Shown here one piece after another: positions 7,986 to 19,301 of a DNA stretch of 64,000 nucleotides (position 1 is its first letter; each line of letters begins with the position of its first letter). Source of the DNA: Gilliamella sp. Pra-s52 (GTDB lineage Bacteria; Pseudomonadota; Gammaproteobacteria; Enterobacterales; Orbaceae); contig NZ_WTEY01000003.1 in NCBI RefSeq assembly GCF_009795805.1, positions 1 to 64,000 on the forward strand. Direction: 5' to 3'. Both the position numbers and the translations under genes were made by a program. The notes beneath the pieces are model-generated. The model did not search any database, was not told where the DNA came from, and saw nothing but the letters and a program-made list of their open reading frames with translations.

Positions 7986-8804
7986 TTACAAAAAGAGTTT
8001 TTCAAGTTCGGCAGCAATGCTTGGACTATTATTATCACCAATAGCATAACTTGCTTTGGCTTTCACTTCATCATCAGCATTACCCATCGCAATACCTAAC
8101 CCCGCAATAGATAACATACTGATATCATTATAGCTATCACCAAATGCAACAATTTCATTTAAATTAATATTTTCATTCTGCGCCCAATGCATTAAACCAT
8201 TACCTTTAGTATTGCCTTTTACTGCAACATCTGCACGATTTGCCCAAGACCATTCACAAGAAAACGTACCAAGTTTATCTACTGCATCTGAAAATTGTTG
8301 TAACGCTGGTATGTTATGACTACTTGTTGCAAATTTAAAAATAGCACCTGCGTCATCAATCATTTTTTCAAAACTATCGACTTTTTGGATTTTTGGTTGT
8401 AAAAAAGAGGGTAATGCATCCACCCATTTAAAAAAACTTTCTAGATGATCATCTAATACTTCATAAGTCATCATTTGATCAGTATAAATTAAAGTATGTA
8501 TTTTATACTCTTTAACTAATTGTAATAGTCTTTTAGCTTGATCTTTCGTCATGGGTTTAGCAGCAAAAGTTTGGTGATTTTCAAAATCATAAAGATAAGA
8601 ACCATTACAGCAAATCGTTGGCGTTGATAAACCTAGTTGATAGTAATAAGGATAAATCACCGAATGATGACGTCCTGAAACTAAAATCACTTTCACACCT
8701 TTATCACTGAGTTTTTTAATTATATCTACTGTTTCTGGCAAAATTAAACGATTACTATTAAGCAATGTCCCATCCATATCAAAGGCAACAGCTTTATATT
8801 TCAT
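7986..8804 (-). CDS. ybhA: Pyridoxal phosphate phosphatase YbhA (HAD-IIB, Cof type)
   Basis: 272 residues, the E. coli YbhA length. HAD motif I is DMDGTLL (nucleophile and acid/base Asp, about residues 9-15), motif II SGRHHS, and motif IV GDSYNDISML. The cap region carries ICCNGSYLYD and the CEWSWANRADVAVKGNTKG stretch that align with YbhA rather than YidA. It dephosphorylates PLP and other sugar phosphates. Cofactor Mg2+ and cytosolic location follow from the family. Confidence 0.82.
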   Translation of the reverse strand: MKYKAVAFDMDGTLLNSNRLILPETVDIIKKLSDKGVKVILVSGRHHSVIYPYYYQLGLSTPTICCNGSYLYDFENHQTFAAKPMTKDQAKRLLQLVKEYKIHTLIYTDQMMTYEVLDDHLESFFKWVDALPSFLQPKIQKVDSFEKMIDDAGAIFKFATSSHNIPALQQFSDAVDKLGTFSCEWSWANRADVAVKGNTKGNGLMHWAQNENINLNEIVAFGDSYNDISMLSIAGLGIAMGNADDEVKAKASYAIGDNNSPSIAAELEKLFL

Positions 8805-8912
8805 GTCATTCCTCTTTTTATATCTAATTTTTACTATAAAAATTCACTAACGACTAAAACTAGGTTAACTATTAAGCTATAAATTAATAAGTTAGCGTTA
8901 AAATCAAAAATA

Positions 8913-9518
8913 TTAAAGTTCAATTTTTTGGCGGCCGACAAATGAATGTGATAACGTTGTCCCATCTACCATTTCTAACTCGCCACCAACAGGTACACCA
9001 TGAGCTATTCTTGTTGCTATCACGTTAAACTCTGCACAAATCTGCGCAATATAATTAGCCGTTGCATCACCTTCAATCGTTGGATTTGTTGCTAAAATAA
9101 CTTCGTTTATTGATTCCATTGCTAACTTATTTTTTAATAAATCAAGACCAATATCGCTAGGACCAATACCATCTAATGGTGATAAATGGCCTAATAATAC
9201 AAAATAACGACCACTATACTGTCCTGTTTGTTCGATGGCAACAATATCAGCTGGCGTTTCAACCACACAAAGTTGACCACTGCTTTGCCGACGAACATTT
9301 TTACAAATAGTGCAAATATCTTGTTCAGTAAATGTTCGACATTCTTTACAATGACCTATATTTATCATTGCATCATGCAGATCGTGAGCTAATTTAATGC
9401 CACCTTGTCGATTTCGTTGTAATAAATGGAAAGCCATCCGTTGTGCCGATTTTGGTCCGACACCAGGCAAACAGCGCAATGCTTCCATAAGTGATTCTAA
9501 TAATGGACTTATTTGCAT
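8913..9518 (-). CDS. recR: Recombination protein RecR
   Basis: 201 residues from the start at 9518, chosen because [21 protein letters not shown] aligns with E. coli RecR while the upstream ATG at 9542 adds eight residues not found in the family. It contains the helix-hairpin-helix [11 protein letters not shown], a C4 zinc finger (CKEC, CTIC) and a Toprim domain (VVETPADI … [11 protein letters not shown]). With RecF and RecO it loads RecA at gapped DNA. In enterics recR follows dnaX and ybaB; neither lies upstream here, where plsY is the neighbour. Confidence 0.95.
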   Translation of the reverse strand: MQISPLLESLMEALRCLPGVGPKSAQRMAFHLLQRNRQGGIKLAHDLHDAMINIGHCKECRTFTEQDICTICKNVRRQSSGQLCVVETPADIVAIEQTGQYSGRYFVLLGHLSPLDGIGPSDIGLDLLKNKLAMESINEVILATNPTIEGDATANYIAQICAEFNVIATRIAHGVPVGGELEMVDGTTLSHSFVGRQKIEL

Positions 9519-9717
9519 GAATTTATTTTGATTCCCACACATTTAAATTTTAAATTAATAATACCTTGTTTCAAGCTTCTATTAAACAAGAATAATTTTG
9601 TTAATTTTAATTTAACCAAAATTAAAAAGATTACATAAAGATAAACTTGTAAATTGCAAGTAACTTTTAGCTGTTATATTGCAAAGAATAAAGTCATAAA
9701 ACTGTTCTTTCATTTAC

Positions 9718-10329
9718 CTACTTTAGTTTGTTATTATCCTTGCTACTATAATAACTTTTAGGTTCTTCACTTTTTAAAAGACGCATAATATTGCTACTAT
9801 GACGAATGATAATCAAACATGAAAGCATGGCAACGGGTAAAGTTAACTCAGGCTTAAATAGCCAAACATAAAATGGCGCCATAAGGAAACCAACAATCGC
9901 TGCAACCGAAGAATAGCCTGTTATAAGTAATGTAAGTAACCAAGTTAAAATAAAACAAGCTGTAAAATCAATACCAATCGGTGCCATCATACCTAACGCA
10001 GTTGCAACACCTTTACCGCCACGAAAATGAAAAAAGCAGGGAAAGATATGCCCCAAACAAGCCGAGATACCAATAATACCTAAAAAGAAAGGTGTAATAT
10101 CAAGTCGATAAGCGATATAAACCGGTATTGCACCTTTTAACATATCAAAGATCAAAACCAAAATAGCAGGTAATTTGCCATTAAGCCGTAATATATTGGT
10201 TGCTCCAGGATTGTGCGAGCCATGTTCAGAAGGATTGGGAAAATGCATGATGCGGCTGATAATCATTGCGCCAGAAAGTGAACCTAAAAAATAGGCAATC
10301 ACAATCATGAATACAATTTGTAATGTCAA
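9718..10329 (-). CDS. plsY: Glycerol-3-phosphate acyltransferase PlsY, TTG start
   Basis: 203-residue polytopic inner-membrane enzyme that moves acyl groups from acyl-phosphate to glycerol-3-phosphate, the first step of phospholipid synthesis. Conserved motifs are SGSHNPGATN-like (HGSHNPGATN), FRGGKGVATALG and RHSSNIMRL. I start at the TTG at 10329: AAAGGAG lies 7 nt before it, and that ribosome site would be inside the gene if the ATG at 10353 were used. The TTG start also aligns the N-terminus with E. coli PlsY. Partner PlsX is not in the window; PlsC is at 28413. Confidence 0.9.
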   Translation of the reverse strand: MTLQIVFMIVIAYFLGSLSGAMIISRIMHFPNPSEHGSHNPGATNILRLNGKLPAILVLIFDMLKGAIPVYIAYRLDITPFFLGIIGISACLGHIFPCFFHFRGGKGVATALGMMAPIGIDFTACFILTWLLTLLITGYSSVAAIVGFLMAPFYVWLFKPELTLPVAMLSCLIIIRHSSNIMRLLKSEEPKSYYSSKDNNKLK

Positions 10330-10511
10330 AATAGAACTCCTTTCATCGGCCACATCCTGCTAATAATGGAACGTTGAACACTAACCAAACACGTATAAAT
10401 CTTATCCTACTTATTGTTGATATTTGTTAAAATAAATATGAATTTAAACATATAACAAGAAGAACATTATACTTTACCTATCTTATCTATGTTAAGTAGC
10501 ATAATAATAGA

Positions 10512-13358
10512 CTACTTATTTTTTTGTTTTTCCAACAACGGTTTTAAATATTGTCCAGTGTAAGAATGTTTAGACTCTGCAACATCTTCCGGTGTCCCTT
10601 CAGCAATAATTTCTCCACCGCCGTTGCCACCTTCAGGTCCTAAATCAACTATCCAATCTGCTGTTTTTACCACATCCAGATTATGCTCGATAACCACAAT
10701 AGTATTTCCTTTATCTCGCAATGAATGCAATTGCGCTAATAATTGCTTAACATCAGCAAAATGCAAACCTGTTGTTGGTTCATCTAAAATATATAAAGTG
10801 CGACCAGTATCTCTCTTAGATAACTCTTTTGCAAGTTTGACACGTTGAGCTTCACCGCCCGATAATGTTGTTGCTGATTGCCCAATAGTAATATAAGACA
10901 AGCCAACATCAATCAATGTTTGTAACTTACGAGATATCATAGGCACAGCATCAAAAAACTCGCGGCCTTCCTCTACAGTCATATTTAAAATCTCGTTAAT
11001 TGACTTACCTTTATATTTTATTTCTAAGGTTTCACGATTATAGCGAGCGCCGTGACACATATCGCAAGGCACATAAATATCTGGCAAAAAGTGCATTTCA
11101 ACTTTAATTAAACCATCACCTTGACAAGCTTCACAACGACCACCTTTCACATTAAAACTAAATCGACCAGGATTATATCCTCTAGCCCGAGATTCAGGTA
11201 CTCCAGCATAAAGCTCACGGATAGAAGTAAAAAAACCAGTATACGTTGCTGGATTAGAACGTGGTGTACGCCCTATTGGACTTTGATCTATCGCAATAAC
11301 TTTATCAAAAAAGTTGAGTCCTTTAATCGATTTATAAGGTGCTATATCGGTTTTTTCTGCACGATTAAGTTCATTTTGTGCAAGAGGATACAAAGTATCA
11401 TTAATTAATGTTGACTTACCCGAGCCTGAAACACCAGTAATACAAGTAAACAATCCCACAGGGATATTTAATGTGACATTTTTAAGATTATTTCCAGTTG
11501 CGCCGACAAGTGATAATATCTTTTTCTTATCAGCTTTAGTACGAACGGCTGGAACTTCAATTTTTTCTTTACCTGATAAATACTGTCCAGTTAAAGATTC
11601 CTTACATGACATAATCTGTTTAGGCGTTCCTTGCGCAACAACTTGACCACCATGAACACCAGCACCAGGACCAATATCGATCACATAATCAGCCTCCATA
11701 ATGGCCTCTTCATCATGTTCAACCACAATAACAGTATTACCTAAATCTCGTAAATGGGTTAAAGTGTCAATCAAACGAGTGTTATCTCGCTGATGTAAAC
11801 CTATAGAAGGTTCATCAAGCACATACATAACCCCCACTAATCCAGCACCAATTTGACTAGCTAATCGAATACGTTGAGCCTCACCACCTGATAGGGTTTC
11901 GGCAGATCGTGATAAAGATAAATAATTAAGCCCGACATTAATTAGAAATTGCAAACGATCATTAATTTCTTTTAAGATTTTTTCGGCAATTTGCGCTCGC
12001 TGTCCTGTTAATCTCAACTTATCAAAAAAATCTTTAGCTTGTTGTGTGCTAAGATCACTAATTGTTGGTAGATTGGTATCATTAATAAATACATTTCTTG
12101 CCGTTGTACATAATCTTGAACCGTCACAACAAGGACAAGGTCGATGACTAATATATTTTGCCAATTCTTCACGAATGGTTTGTGATTCAGTTTCTTTGTA
12201 GCGGCGGGCTAAATTATTAAGGATACCTTCAAATGGATGTTTACGTTTAACAACATCACCACGATCATTTGAATAAACAAACTGAATTTCAGCTTCACCA
12301 GATCCATTTAACAAAATATTTTTTATCTTTTCTGGCAATTTTTCATACGGTTTATCGATATCAAATTTATAATGATCCGCTAATGATTTTAACATCTGAA
12401 AATAATAAAAATTACGACGATCCCAACCTTTAATTGCCCCTGCTGCTAACGAAACCTCTGGCATTTGAACAATACGGTTAGGATCAAAATATTGCTGCAC
12501 TCCCAACCCATCACACTCAGGACAAGCACCAGCAGGATTATTGAATGAAAACAACCGAGGCTCTAACTCCGAAATACTATAACCACAAATAGGGCAAGCA
12601 AAATTAGCTGAAAACAGATATTCTTCAGCTTGTGGATCATCCAAGTTAGCAACTTTAACAATACCATTCGTGATCGAAAGCACTGTTTCAATTGACTCTG
12701 CCAGCCGTAATTTTAAATCATCACGAATGCGAAAACGGTCAACAACCACCTCAATGGTATGTTTTTTTTGCAACTCAAGGGCTGGAGGATCCGAAAGATC
12801 ATATACATCGCCATCAACTCTCACCCGAATATAACCACTAGCAGCTAACTGTTCAAACAGTTTAACAAATTCCCCTTTACGTTCAATAACCACAGGGGCT
12901 AATAGCATATAACGATTCTCAGTCGGTAACGCCATAATACTATCAACCATCTGTGAAACTGTTTGTGCTGCTAAAGGCAAATGATGTTCTGGGCAACGTG
13001 GCTCACCAATTCTAGCAAAAAGTAAACGCAAATAATCATAAATTTCAGTAATAGTCCCAACAGTTGAGCGAGGATTATGTGAAGTCGATTTTTGCTCGAT
13101 TGAAATCGCAGGCGATAAACCTTCAATATGATCGACATCGGGTTTTTCCATCAATGACAAAAACTGACGAGCATATGCCGACAACGACTCCACATAACGT
13201 CGCTGCCCTTCCGCATAGAGAGTATCAAATGCTAACGAAGATTTACCTGATCCCGAAAGCCCAGTAATCACAACGAGCTTATCTCTAGGAATGGTGACAT
13301 TAATATTTTTTAGATTGTGCGTTCTGGCACCACGGATATCGATATCTTTGATTGACAT
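10512..13358 (-). CDS. uvrA: UvrABC excinuclease subunit A
   Basis: 948 residues, about the E. coli length (940). Two ABC ATPase modules are present: Walker [16 protein letters not shown] near residue 31 and [13 protein letters not shown] near 645; signatures [12 protein letters not shown] and [12 protein letters not shown]; and two zinc-binding sites CPICG…CPEC and CEACQGDG…CDMC. UvrA scans DNA for bulky lesions with UvrB. A LexA-like box lies 43 bp upstream, so it is probably SOS-inducible as in E. coli. The intergenic region contains nothing else of note. Confidence 0.97.
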   Translation of the reverse strand: MSIKDIDIRGARTHNLKNINVTIPRDKLVVITGLSGSGKSSLAFDTLYAEGQRRYVESLSAYARQFLSLMEKPDVDHIEGLSPAISIEQKSTSHNPRSTVGTITEIYDYLRLLFARIGEPRCPEHHLPLAAQTVSQMVDSIMALPTENRYMLLAPVVIERKGEFVKLFEQLAASGYIRVRVDGDVYDLSDPPALELQKKHTIEVVVDRFRIRDDLKLRLAESIETVLSITNGIVKVANLDDPQAEEYLFSANFACPICGYSISELEPRLFSFNNPAGACPECDGLGVQQYFDPNRIVQMPEVSLAAGAIKGWDRRNFYYFQMLKSLADHYKFDIDKPYEKLPEKIKNILLNGSGEAEIQFVYSNDRGDVVKRKHPFEGILNNLARRYKETESQTIREELAKYISHRPCPCCDGSRLCTTARNVFINDTNLPTISDLSTQQAKDFFDKLRLTGQRAQIAEKILKEINDRLQFLINVGLNYLSLSRSAETLSGGEAQRIRLASQIGAGLVGVMYVLDEPSIGLHQRDNTRLIDTLTHLRDLGNTVIVVEHDEEAIMEADYVIDIGPGAGVHGGQVVAQGTPKQIMSCKESLTGQYLSGKEKIEVPAVRTKADKKKILSLVGATGNNLKNVTLNIPVGLFTCITGVSGSGKSTLINDTLYPLAQNELNRAEKTDIAPYKSIKGLNFFDKVIAIDQSPIGRTPRSNPATYTGFFTSIRELYAGVPESRARGYNPGRFSFNVKGGRCEACQGDGLIKVEMHFLPDIYVPCDMCHGARYNRETLEIKYKGKSINEILNMTVEEGREFFDAVPMISRKLQTLIDVGLSYITIGQSATTLSGGEAQRVKLAKELSKRDTGRTLYILDEPTTGLHFADVKQLLAQLHSLRDKGNTIVVIEHNLDVVKTADWIVDLGPEGGNGGGEIIAEGTPEDVAESKHSYTGQYLKPLLEKQKNK

Positions 13359-13400
13359 AGATCTCTCTTATGTTTGTTTTTAAAAAATGGATGAAAAATT

Positions 13401-13420
13401 AACTGTATATTATACCAGTG
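13401..13420 (-). promoter_or_regulatory. LexA (SOS) box of uvrA
   Basis: CTGTATATTATACCAG at 13403-13418 matches the CTGT-N8-ACAG SOS operator except for one base (CCAG for ACAG). It lies about 43 bp upstream of the uvrA start, where LexA would block transcription. Confidence 0.75.
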
Positions 13421-13545
13421 AGAATCGATTAAATATACTACTATATAAATAGATACGCTAATTGGTGACTTACAACAAAACGTAATTTTTTCTAAAAATT
13501 TTGATAAGAACATCAACTCAAAGAATTATTTCTAACAAGTTGAAA

Positions 13546-13570
13546 CCAAAAAACGGTCATCAATGACCGT
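13546..13570 (-). terminator. Terminator downstream of kdgK
   Basis: ACGGTCAT and its complement ATGACCGT flank a 2-nt centre. On the minus strand the stem is followed by six T residues. It lies 16 bp past the kdgK stop. Confidence 0.85.
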
Positions 13571-13586
13571 CTTTTACAAATATAGA

Positions 13587-14522
13587 TTAACCAATTAATT
13601 TAGGAGTAGCATCAGCAGGAATAATTGCACCACGATATTGTATAACCGTACCGGCAACCAAATGGCCTTGCAATGCTGATTGAGATGGATTTTGTCCAGT
13701 TAAACGTGCACCAAGGTATCCTGCACTAAATGAATCCCCTGCGGCGGTAGTATCAATCACTTTATCTTTTGCGATCTTATTAGCTGGAACATCAAAACGC
13801 CCTTCAACTGAATCAATAATACAGCTATCGCTACCACGCTTAATAACAATTTCAGTCACACCAAAGTTTTTTGTACGTTCAATCACTTGCTCATAAGGCT
13901 GCTTGCCCCATAACAAATCTTCGTCATCTAATGTTAAAAATGCAATATCGGTCAAACTAAGAATATCAGCATAAACACTACGAGCCAAATCAAGACTACT
14001 CCATAGACGTGGACGGAAGTTATTATCAAAAATAACCTTACCACCATTAGCCTTAACTTGTTTTAAAAGATCTAACAATTTAAGGATACTTTCAGCATCT
14101 AAAATCGCAATACTAATACCACTTAAATACACATAATCACATTGTCCAATTTGTTGCGTTATTTTATCTGTGTCAGTTGTTTTTAACCAAAATTTAGCTG
14201 CTGCATCATTACGCCAATAATAAAAAGAACGCTCACCTTGCTCATCGGTCACAATAGAATAAAGACCGGGCATTTTATCTGACATTCTTTGAACTAAATC
14301 GGTTCGAATATTTTCTTTTTGCCAACTATCTAACATCTCTTGACTAAAAGGATCTGTGCCAAGCCCTGTTACATAATGAATTGAAAAATCATTACCTTTT
14401 AATAAACGCGATAAATAAACAGAGGTATTAAGTGTATCACCACCAAAACCACGCGTAGTCGAATCTTGTTTCATCGACAATTCAATCATGCATTCGCCAA
14501 TCACAGCGATATTTGTCGTCAT
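13587..14522 (-). CDS. kdgK: 2-dehydro-3-deoxygluconokinase (KDG kinase)
   Basis: 311-residue PfkB-family sugar kinase. The opening IAVIGECMIELS and GFGGDTLNTSVYLSR, the YYWRNDAAAKFWL block and the DTTAAGDSFSAGYLGARL catalytic/ATP motif match E. coli KdgK closely. It phosphorylates 2-keto-3-deoxygluconate to KDPG in uronate catabolism. It lies 24 bp downstream of yhcH in one transcript. No other uronate genes are in the window, so KDG supply must come from elsewhere in the genome. Confidence 0.92.
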   Translation of the reverse strand: MTTNIAVIGECMIELSMKQDSTTRGFGGDTLNTSVYLSRLLKGNDFSIHYVTGLGTDPFSQEMLDSWQKENIRTDLVQRMSDKMPGLYSIVTDEQGERSFYYWRNDAAAKFWLKTTDTDKITQQIGQCDYVYLSGISIAILDAESILKLLDLLKQVKANGGKVIFDNNFRPRLWSSLDLARSVYADILSLTDIAFLTLDDEDLLWGKQPYEQVIERTKNFGVTEIVIKRGSDSCIIDSVEGRFDVPANKIAKDKVIDTTAAGDSFSAGYLGARLTGQNPSQSALQGHLVAGTVIQYRGAIIPADATPKLIG

Positions 14523-14546
14523 ATTATACCTATATCCTTGACTTAA

Positions 14547-15017
14547 TTATAAATAATCCAGTGCAATTTTCACCACAACTTTACGAACTGTTTCAATCTT
14601 ATTATCAATAGCACAAAGCGGCTTATGTACCTCGTTAGGTAAAAAAACAATAAAATCATTTGGCTGTAATATTAGCATAGTCTCCTCTTTTGGTGTTTCG
14701 ATAAAAGCAATATCGTTTTCTGCTAACTTATCGTCTACCACTTTGGTATAAGGTGGTAACGTGCACACAGCCATCCCCTCTTGCCCGTCTAAAACAATCT
14801 GAACATCGATATATTTTTCATGATATTCAGGATTAGCCTCATCAATATAACGTGATTGACTATCAGAAACCATAAAAAACATATTATCACCATCAATATC
14901 ATACCGCCCCACAGGGGTATTAATATTAACGTTATCTTTAATATATTCAATTGATTGTTTTATTTTGCTAGGTAAATAAGGAACTAGCCTTAAATGATTA
15001 ATATTACCTAAAATCAT
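14547..15017 (-). CDS. YhcH/YjgK/YiaL (EbgC-like) family protein
   Basis: 156 residues of the DUF386 cupin family: GRYDIDGDNMFFMV, the metal-site region HEKYIDVQIVLDG and a C-terminal block with FLPNEVHKPLCA, where His/Glu residues coordinate a metal. Members accompany sugar catabolism operons (yhcH in nan, yiaL, ebgC) and have been proposed to act as sugar anomerases or isomerases. Coupling to kdgK suggests a role with uronate-derived sugars here; the exact substrate is not visible from the sequence. Confidence 0.85.
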   Translation of the reverse strand: MILGNINHLRLVPYLPSKIKQSIEYIKDNVNINTPVGRYDIDGDNMFFMVSDSQSRYIDEANPEYHEKYIDVQIVLDGQEGMAVCTLPPYTKVVDDKLAENDIAFIETPKEETMLILQPNDFIVFLPNEVHKPLCAIDNKIETVRKVVVKIALDYL

Positions 15018-15218
15018 ACTAAAAAGTCCTTAAAATATTGATAAAATAAATACCAACAATTGAATTATTCACTATTAACATACACCATGATAATCCAATT
15101 TAATTGATAAAGAGTATATACTTAAGTCAATCATTTTTGTAGATCATTTGTTAATAAGTGTTTTATGTTTTTATTAGCATGATATAATTTAAATATTGTT
15201 ATAATGGAAGTAAATAAC

Positions 15219-15968
15219 ATGAAGATTTTTATAATAAATTTAGAAAGAGAATCAGCTAAAAAAGAACATATAAAAAAGGAATGTGAAAAACTAAACCTAG
15301 ACTTCGAAATTTATAATGCCGTCGATGGTAATGCTTTATCTGAAGAATTCATTCAAAATGCAGTCTACGATTATCCAAATAATTTTTTAACAAAAGGGGA
15401 AATAGGTTGCGCATTAAGTCACATAAATGTATATAAAAAAATAATACAAAACAACTTACCCTACGCCTTAGTTCTTGAAGATGATGCAGTATTAGATGAA
15501 AAACTACCTGACTTTTTAAATAGTTTTAAAAACAAAAATGATAAAAAAGGAATTTTTTTATTAACAGCGGATTTTCATTACCTTGTTAACAAAAAATTCA
15601 ACTTAGATAGTTTTGACATATTTGAGGTAACAAGAGCTATTAGAGCTACTGGATACATCATAACGAACGAAGCAGCCAAAAAGCTAATTAAATTTTTATA
15701 TCCTATTCGCTATGAAGCTGATATGTTTAGAATAATTAAATTATGCACAGGGGTTAAATTATATGCAACATTACCCTGCTTAATTACAACAAATGACAAA
15801 AACCGCTCAAATTCATCAATACACACTGATAGAGCTCAATTTATCAAACAACGATCTGATTATAGAAAAAAACTATTTAAAAAAGACAAGAAAAAAAGAA
15901 TGATAGTATTATGGTTTAGAAAACACTTTATCAATAGATTTGAAAAAACAAAATATTATATAGATTAA
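15219..15968 (+). CDS. Glycosyltransferase family 25 (LPS-type)
   Basis: 249 residues. FIINLERESAK at the N-terminus, EIYNAVDGNAL, TKGEIGCALSHINVYKKI and YALVLEDDAVL form the GT25 pattern, with EDD as the nucleotide-sugar/metal motif. GT25 enzymes (LpsA/Lex1, Lgt types) add hexoses to lipooligosaccharide in Pasteurellaceae and relatives. Start 15219 is preferred over 15204 because TGGAAG lies 8 nt upstream. Very AT-rich, with a Lys-rich C-terminus. It stands alone, with no LPS cluster adjacent, and may be acquired. Sugar specificity unknown. Confidence 0.85.
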   Translation: MKIFIINLERESAKKEHIKKECEKLNLDFEIYNAVDGNALSEEFIQNAVYDYPNNFLTKGEIGCALSHINVYKKIIQNNLPYALVLEDDAVLDEKLPDFLNSFKNKNDKKGIFLLTADFHYLVNKKFNLDSFDIFEVTRAIRATGYIITNEAAKKLIKFLYPIRYEADMFRIIKLCTGVKLYATLPCLITTNDKNRSNSSIHTDRAQFIKQRSDYRKKLFKKDKKKRMIVLWFRKHFINRFEKTKYYID

Positions 15969-16096
15969 GCATTTTATTAAAAAAAAACAAAAAACTAAAA
16001 TAATAAATTATTAATAAAAATTAAATGAAAGTTATATAACTCAGGCACTTTTTAAGTTTCTATTCTTATGATTTAATTAGCAATTGCAACACTAAT

Positions 16097-16138
16097 AAAA
16101 ACTCAAATAAAATCAATACCTTTCCTGACCGTTTTTTT
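16097..16138. repeat. Dispersed 42-bp intergenic repeat, copy 1
   Basis: Shares the core ATAAAATCAATACC followed by TTTCCTGACCG and a T7 run with copies at 26221 and 53294. It lies in an otherwise empty AT-rich stretch after the GT25 gene. Confidence 0.75.
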
Positions 16139-16192
16139 GATAAATCTAATTTATAAAAAATTTTAAACAAATAAAATATATGAAATAGAGTA

Positions 16193-16390
16193 CTATGATA
16201 TTTTTGTCATTATATCTTTAACAATAAGTTCAACAGATGGTTTTAATTTATCGTTATCTATTATATGACGATTCAATTCAATTTGGTTTTCTGCATCAAA
16301 AAGCAATTTTCTTAACCATTTTTCTTTCAATTTATTCACGACATCGGAATATATCCAATTTATTCCCTTTACTTCCCAGCTGGGAAACAA
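16193..16390 (-). pseudogene. Gene fragment or short hypothetical ORF
   Basis: 65 codons from a TTG, with an in-frame stop five codons further upstream (TAG, then EILAL). The product (FPSWEVKGINWIYSDVV … ELNRHIIDNDKLKPSVELIVKDIM) has a coherent amphipathic protein-like composition but no ribosome site. I read it as the C-terminal remnant of a lost gene rather than an expressed protein; family not recognised. Confidence 0.3.
16373..16386. promoter_or_regulatory. 14-bp perfect palindrome upstream of fklB
   Basis: TTCCCAGCTGGGAA, unusually GC-rich for its surroundings, 106 bp before the fklB start. It could be a protein-binding operator or a chance palindrome in the gene fragment it overlaps. 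Confidence 0.3.
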
Positions 16391-16492
16391 CGCGAGAATT
16401 TCCTACAAATTATTACTTGACTTTTACTTATGTATCTCCAAACTAATCACCTTATTAATAAAGCTCACCAATCAACTATATAAAGGTAAAAA

Positions 16493-17104
16493 ATGAAGTT
16501 AGAAACTATCGAGCAAAAAGCAAGCTATGCAATCGGCTTACAAATTGGACAGCAATTAAAAGAATCTGGATTAAAAAATTTAGAACTTAATGCGTTAAAA
16601 TTAGCAATGGAAGATGTATTATCCGGTAATCAACCTGCCCTACCGCTACAAGAATTACATGATGCCTTACGTCATGTTCATGAACAAGCAACGAAAGAAA
16701 AGGCTAAGCAAGCCGAAAAAATAGCTCAAGCAGGTAAAGATTTTCTAGCAGAAAACATCCAAAAAGAAGGCATTAAATCGACTGAGTCTGGTTTACAATA
16801 CGAAATCATCAAACAAGGTGATGGCGCATTACCTAAAGCAACCGATAGCGTACAAGTTCATTATACGGGGCAATTGATTGATGGTACAGTATTTGATAGT
16901 TCTGTTGAACGAGGACAACCAGCTGAATTTCCAGTCAATGGTGTGATTAAAGGCTGGGTTGAAGCGTTACAACTTATGCCAGAAGGTTCAAAATGGCGTT
17001 TATATATTCCTCAAGAATTAGCTTATGGTGCTCAAGGTGCTGGCGCATCAATTCCACCATACAGCACATTAATTTTTGATGTTGAATTATTAAAAGTTTT
17101 ATAA
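16493..17104 (+). CDS. fklB: FKBP-type peptidyl-prolyl isomerase FklB
   Basis: 203 residues. The N-terminal dimerisation domain (about 1-90) has [14 protein letters not shown]. The C-terminal FKBP domain has [46 protein letters not shown] and [19 protein letters not shown], with the active-site aromatic residues retained. No signal peptide, which fits cytosolic FklB (FKBP22) rather than periplasmic FkpA. Ribosome site AAAGGTAAAAA before the ATG. Single-gene transcript ending at the hairpin at 17111. Confidence 0.92.
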   Translation: MKLETIEQKASYAIGLQIGQQLKESGLKNLELNALKLAMEDVLSGNQPALPLQELHDALRHVHEQATKEKAKQAEKIAQAGKDFLAENIQKEGIKSTESGLQYEIIKQGDGALPKATDSVQVHYTGQLIDGTVFDSSVERGQPAEFPVNGVIKGWVEALQLMPEGSKWRLYIPQELAYGAQGAGASIPPYSTLIFDVELLKVL

Positions 17105-17110
17105 GCAAGA

Positions 17111-17132
17111 ATGGACGCTACTTGGCGTCCAT
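17111..17132. terminator. Bidirectional terminator between fklB and the MFS gene
   Basis: ATGGACGC/GCGTCCAT perfect 8-bp stem with a 6-nt loop, followed by TTGTTTT on the plus strand. Serves the convergent fklB and MFS genes. Confidence 0.85.
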
Positions 17133-17145
17133 TTGTTTTGAACGA

Positions 17146-18341
17146 TTATCGTTTAGGAAGATGATAAGCACTAAATGCCGCCAGTAATAATAAAATACTC
17201 GCCGTACCAAACGCAACTAAATGAGTGTGTAAAGGATCATAAGCCCATCCACCTAACCATGAACCAATCATCGCACCAATTTGATGTCCCAAATAGGTTA
17301 ATCCTGAAAGTAGTCCCACAATTTTTACACCATAAATATCAGCGTTAATGGCTCCAGACATCGACAAAGCACCAGCCCAAACCAAACCACCCACTGCTGC
17401 AATAGCAAAAAGCTGCCATTTAGTTGATGCTAAAACAAGAGCAATAAAACCTAAACCTCGTATTAAATAGACCATCATTAAAATGTTTTTTCGTTGCACT
17501 ATATCAGATAAATAACCCAAAACTAAGGTACTAAAAATAGCGACTAAACCAATCAAACCAATACCATTAGAGCTAGTGATAGGATCAAATCCATGATCGA
17601 TAAGCATTGGGACTCCATGTGTTCCTAATAAATTCATACTGAAGCCACAGGTAAAAAGCCCAAAACTCAGTTGCCAAAATGGACGTGTTTTTAACACATC
17701 TATAAGTTTGATACTAGGCTCTATTTTTTGATTGATAACAGGCTCTATACTAAAGACTTCGATTTCAGATTGATTATCTTTCATAATAAACAAAGCAATA
17801 GGCAAAGCGATAATCATAAAAATCACAGCAAACGAAATTAGCGTTGTTTGCCATCCATAAATAGGAATGAAGAAAGCAAAAACAGGTAACATCACTGCAA
17901 TGCCTGCCATACTTCCTGTTGATAAAATAAATAAAGCCAATCCTCTACGCTTGATAAACCAACGTGCCACAATAGGCGTAAAACTGACAGAACCAACAAA
18001 AGAAGTACCAAAAGATAATGCGACACCAAAAGATAGAAAAAAGTTCCAATAATCAGTTGAGTTAGCAGCCCAAACAGTAGAAATAATAATAATGATGGAA
18101 CCAAATATTAGGACAAAACGAGTGCCATATTTACCAACTAAATATCCCGCTATTGGCATAGCAATTCCAGAGAAAAGCATACCTATAGCAATAATTCCAG
18201 AAAGAACGCTACGACTAAAATTAAGATCATTTACAATGGGAAGAAAAAAACTCCCATACTCATCCTCAAGCCACTAGAAAGCAAAGTGAGAAAAGAAGCC
18301 GCAATAACGATATTCCACCCAAAATACCACGGAGATCGCAT
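17146..18341 (-). pseudogene. MFS transporter interrupted by a homopolymer frameshift
   Basis: From 18180 to 17146 an open frame encodes eleven or so membrane helices of a monocarboxylate-transporter-like MFS protein (MLFSGIAMPIAGYLVGKYGTR is the A-motif region). The missing first helix lies upstream in another frame: ATG at 18341 with GGAGTTATT before it, then RSPWYFGWNIVIAASFLTLL…MSMGVFF. A run of seven T (seven A on plus, 18244-18250) breaks the frame; eight would restore a roughly 398-residue protein. It is a pseudogene, a phase-variable gene or a sequencing error. Substrate unknown. Confidence 0.75.
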
Positions 18342-18454
18342 AATAACTCCTAATTATATTTTTATATAAAACGGTTCAAAAATTGTAGCATTTAAGTTTA
18401 GCTGATGTGTATAAGTTATGTATTTTCCGCTATAATATTTATTTATATTAATAA

Positions 18455-19294
<840 letters not shown>

Positions 19295-19301
19295 CACCAA
19301 C

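Noticed and set aside
16237-16446. 69-codon plus-strand ORF
   Set aside because: Antisense to a better-looking fragment, hydrophobic by composition only, no ribosome site.
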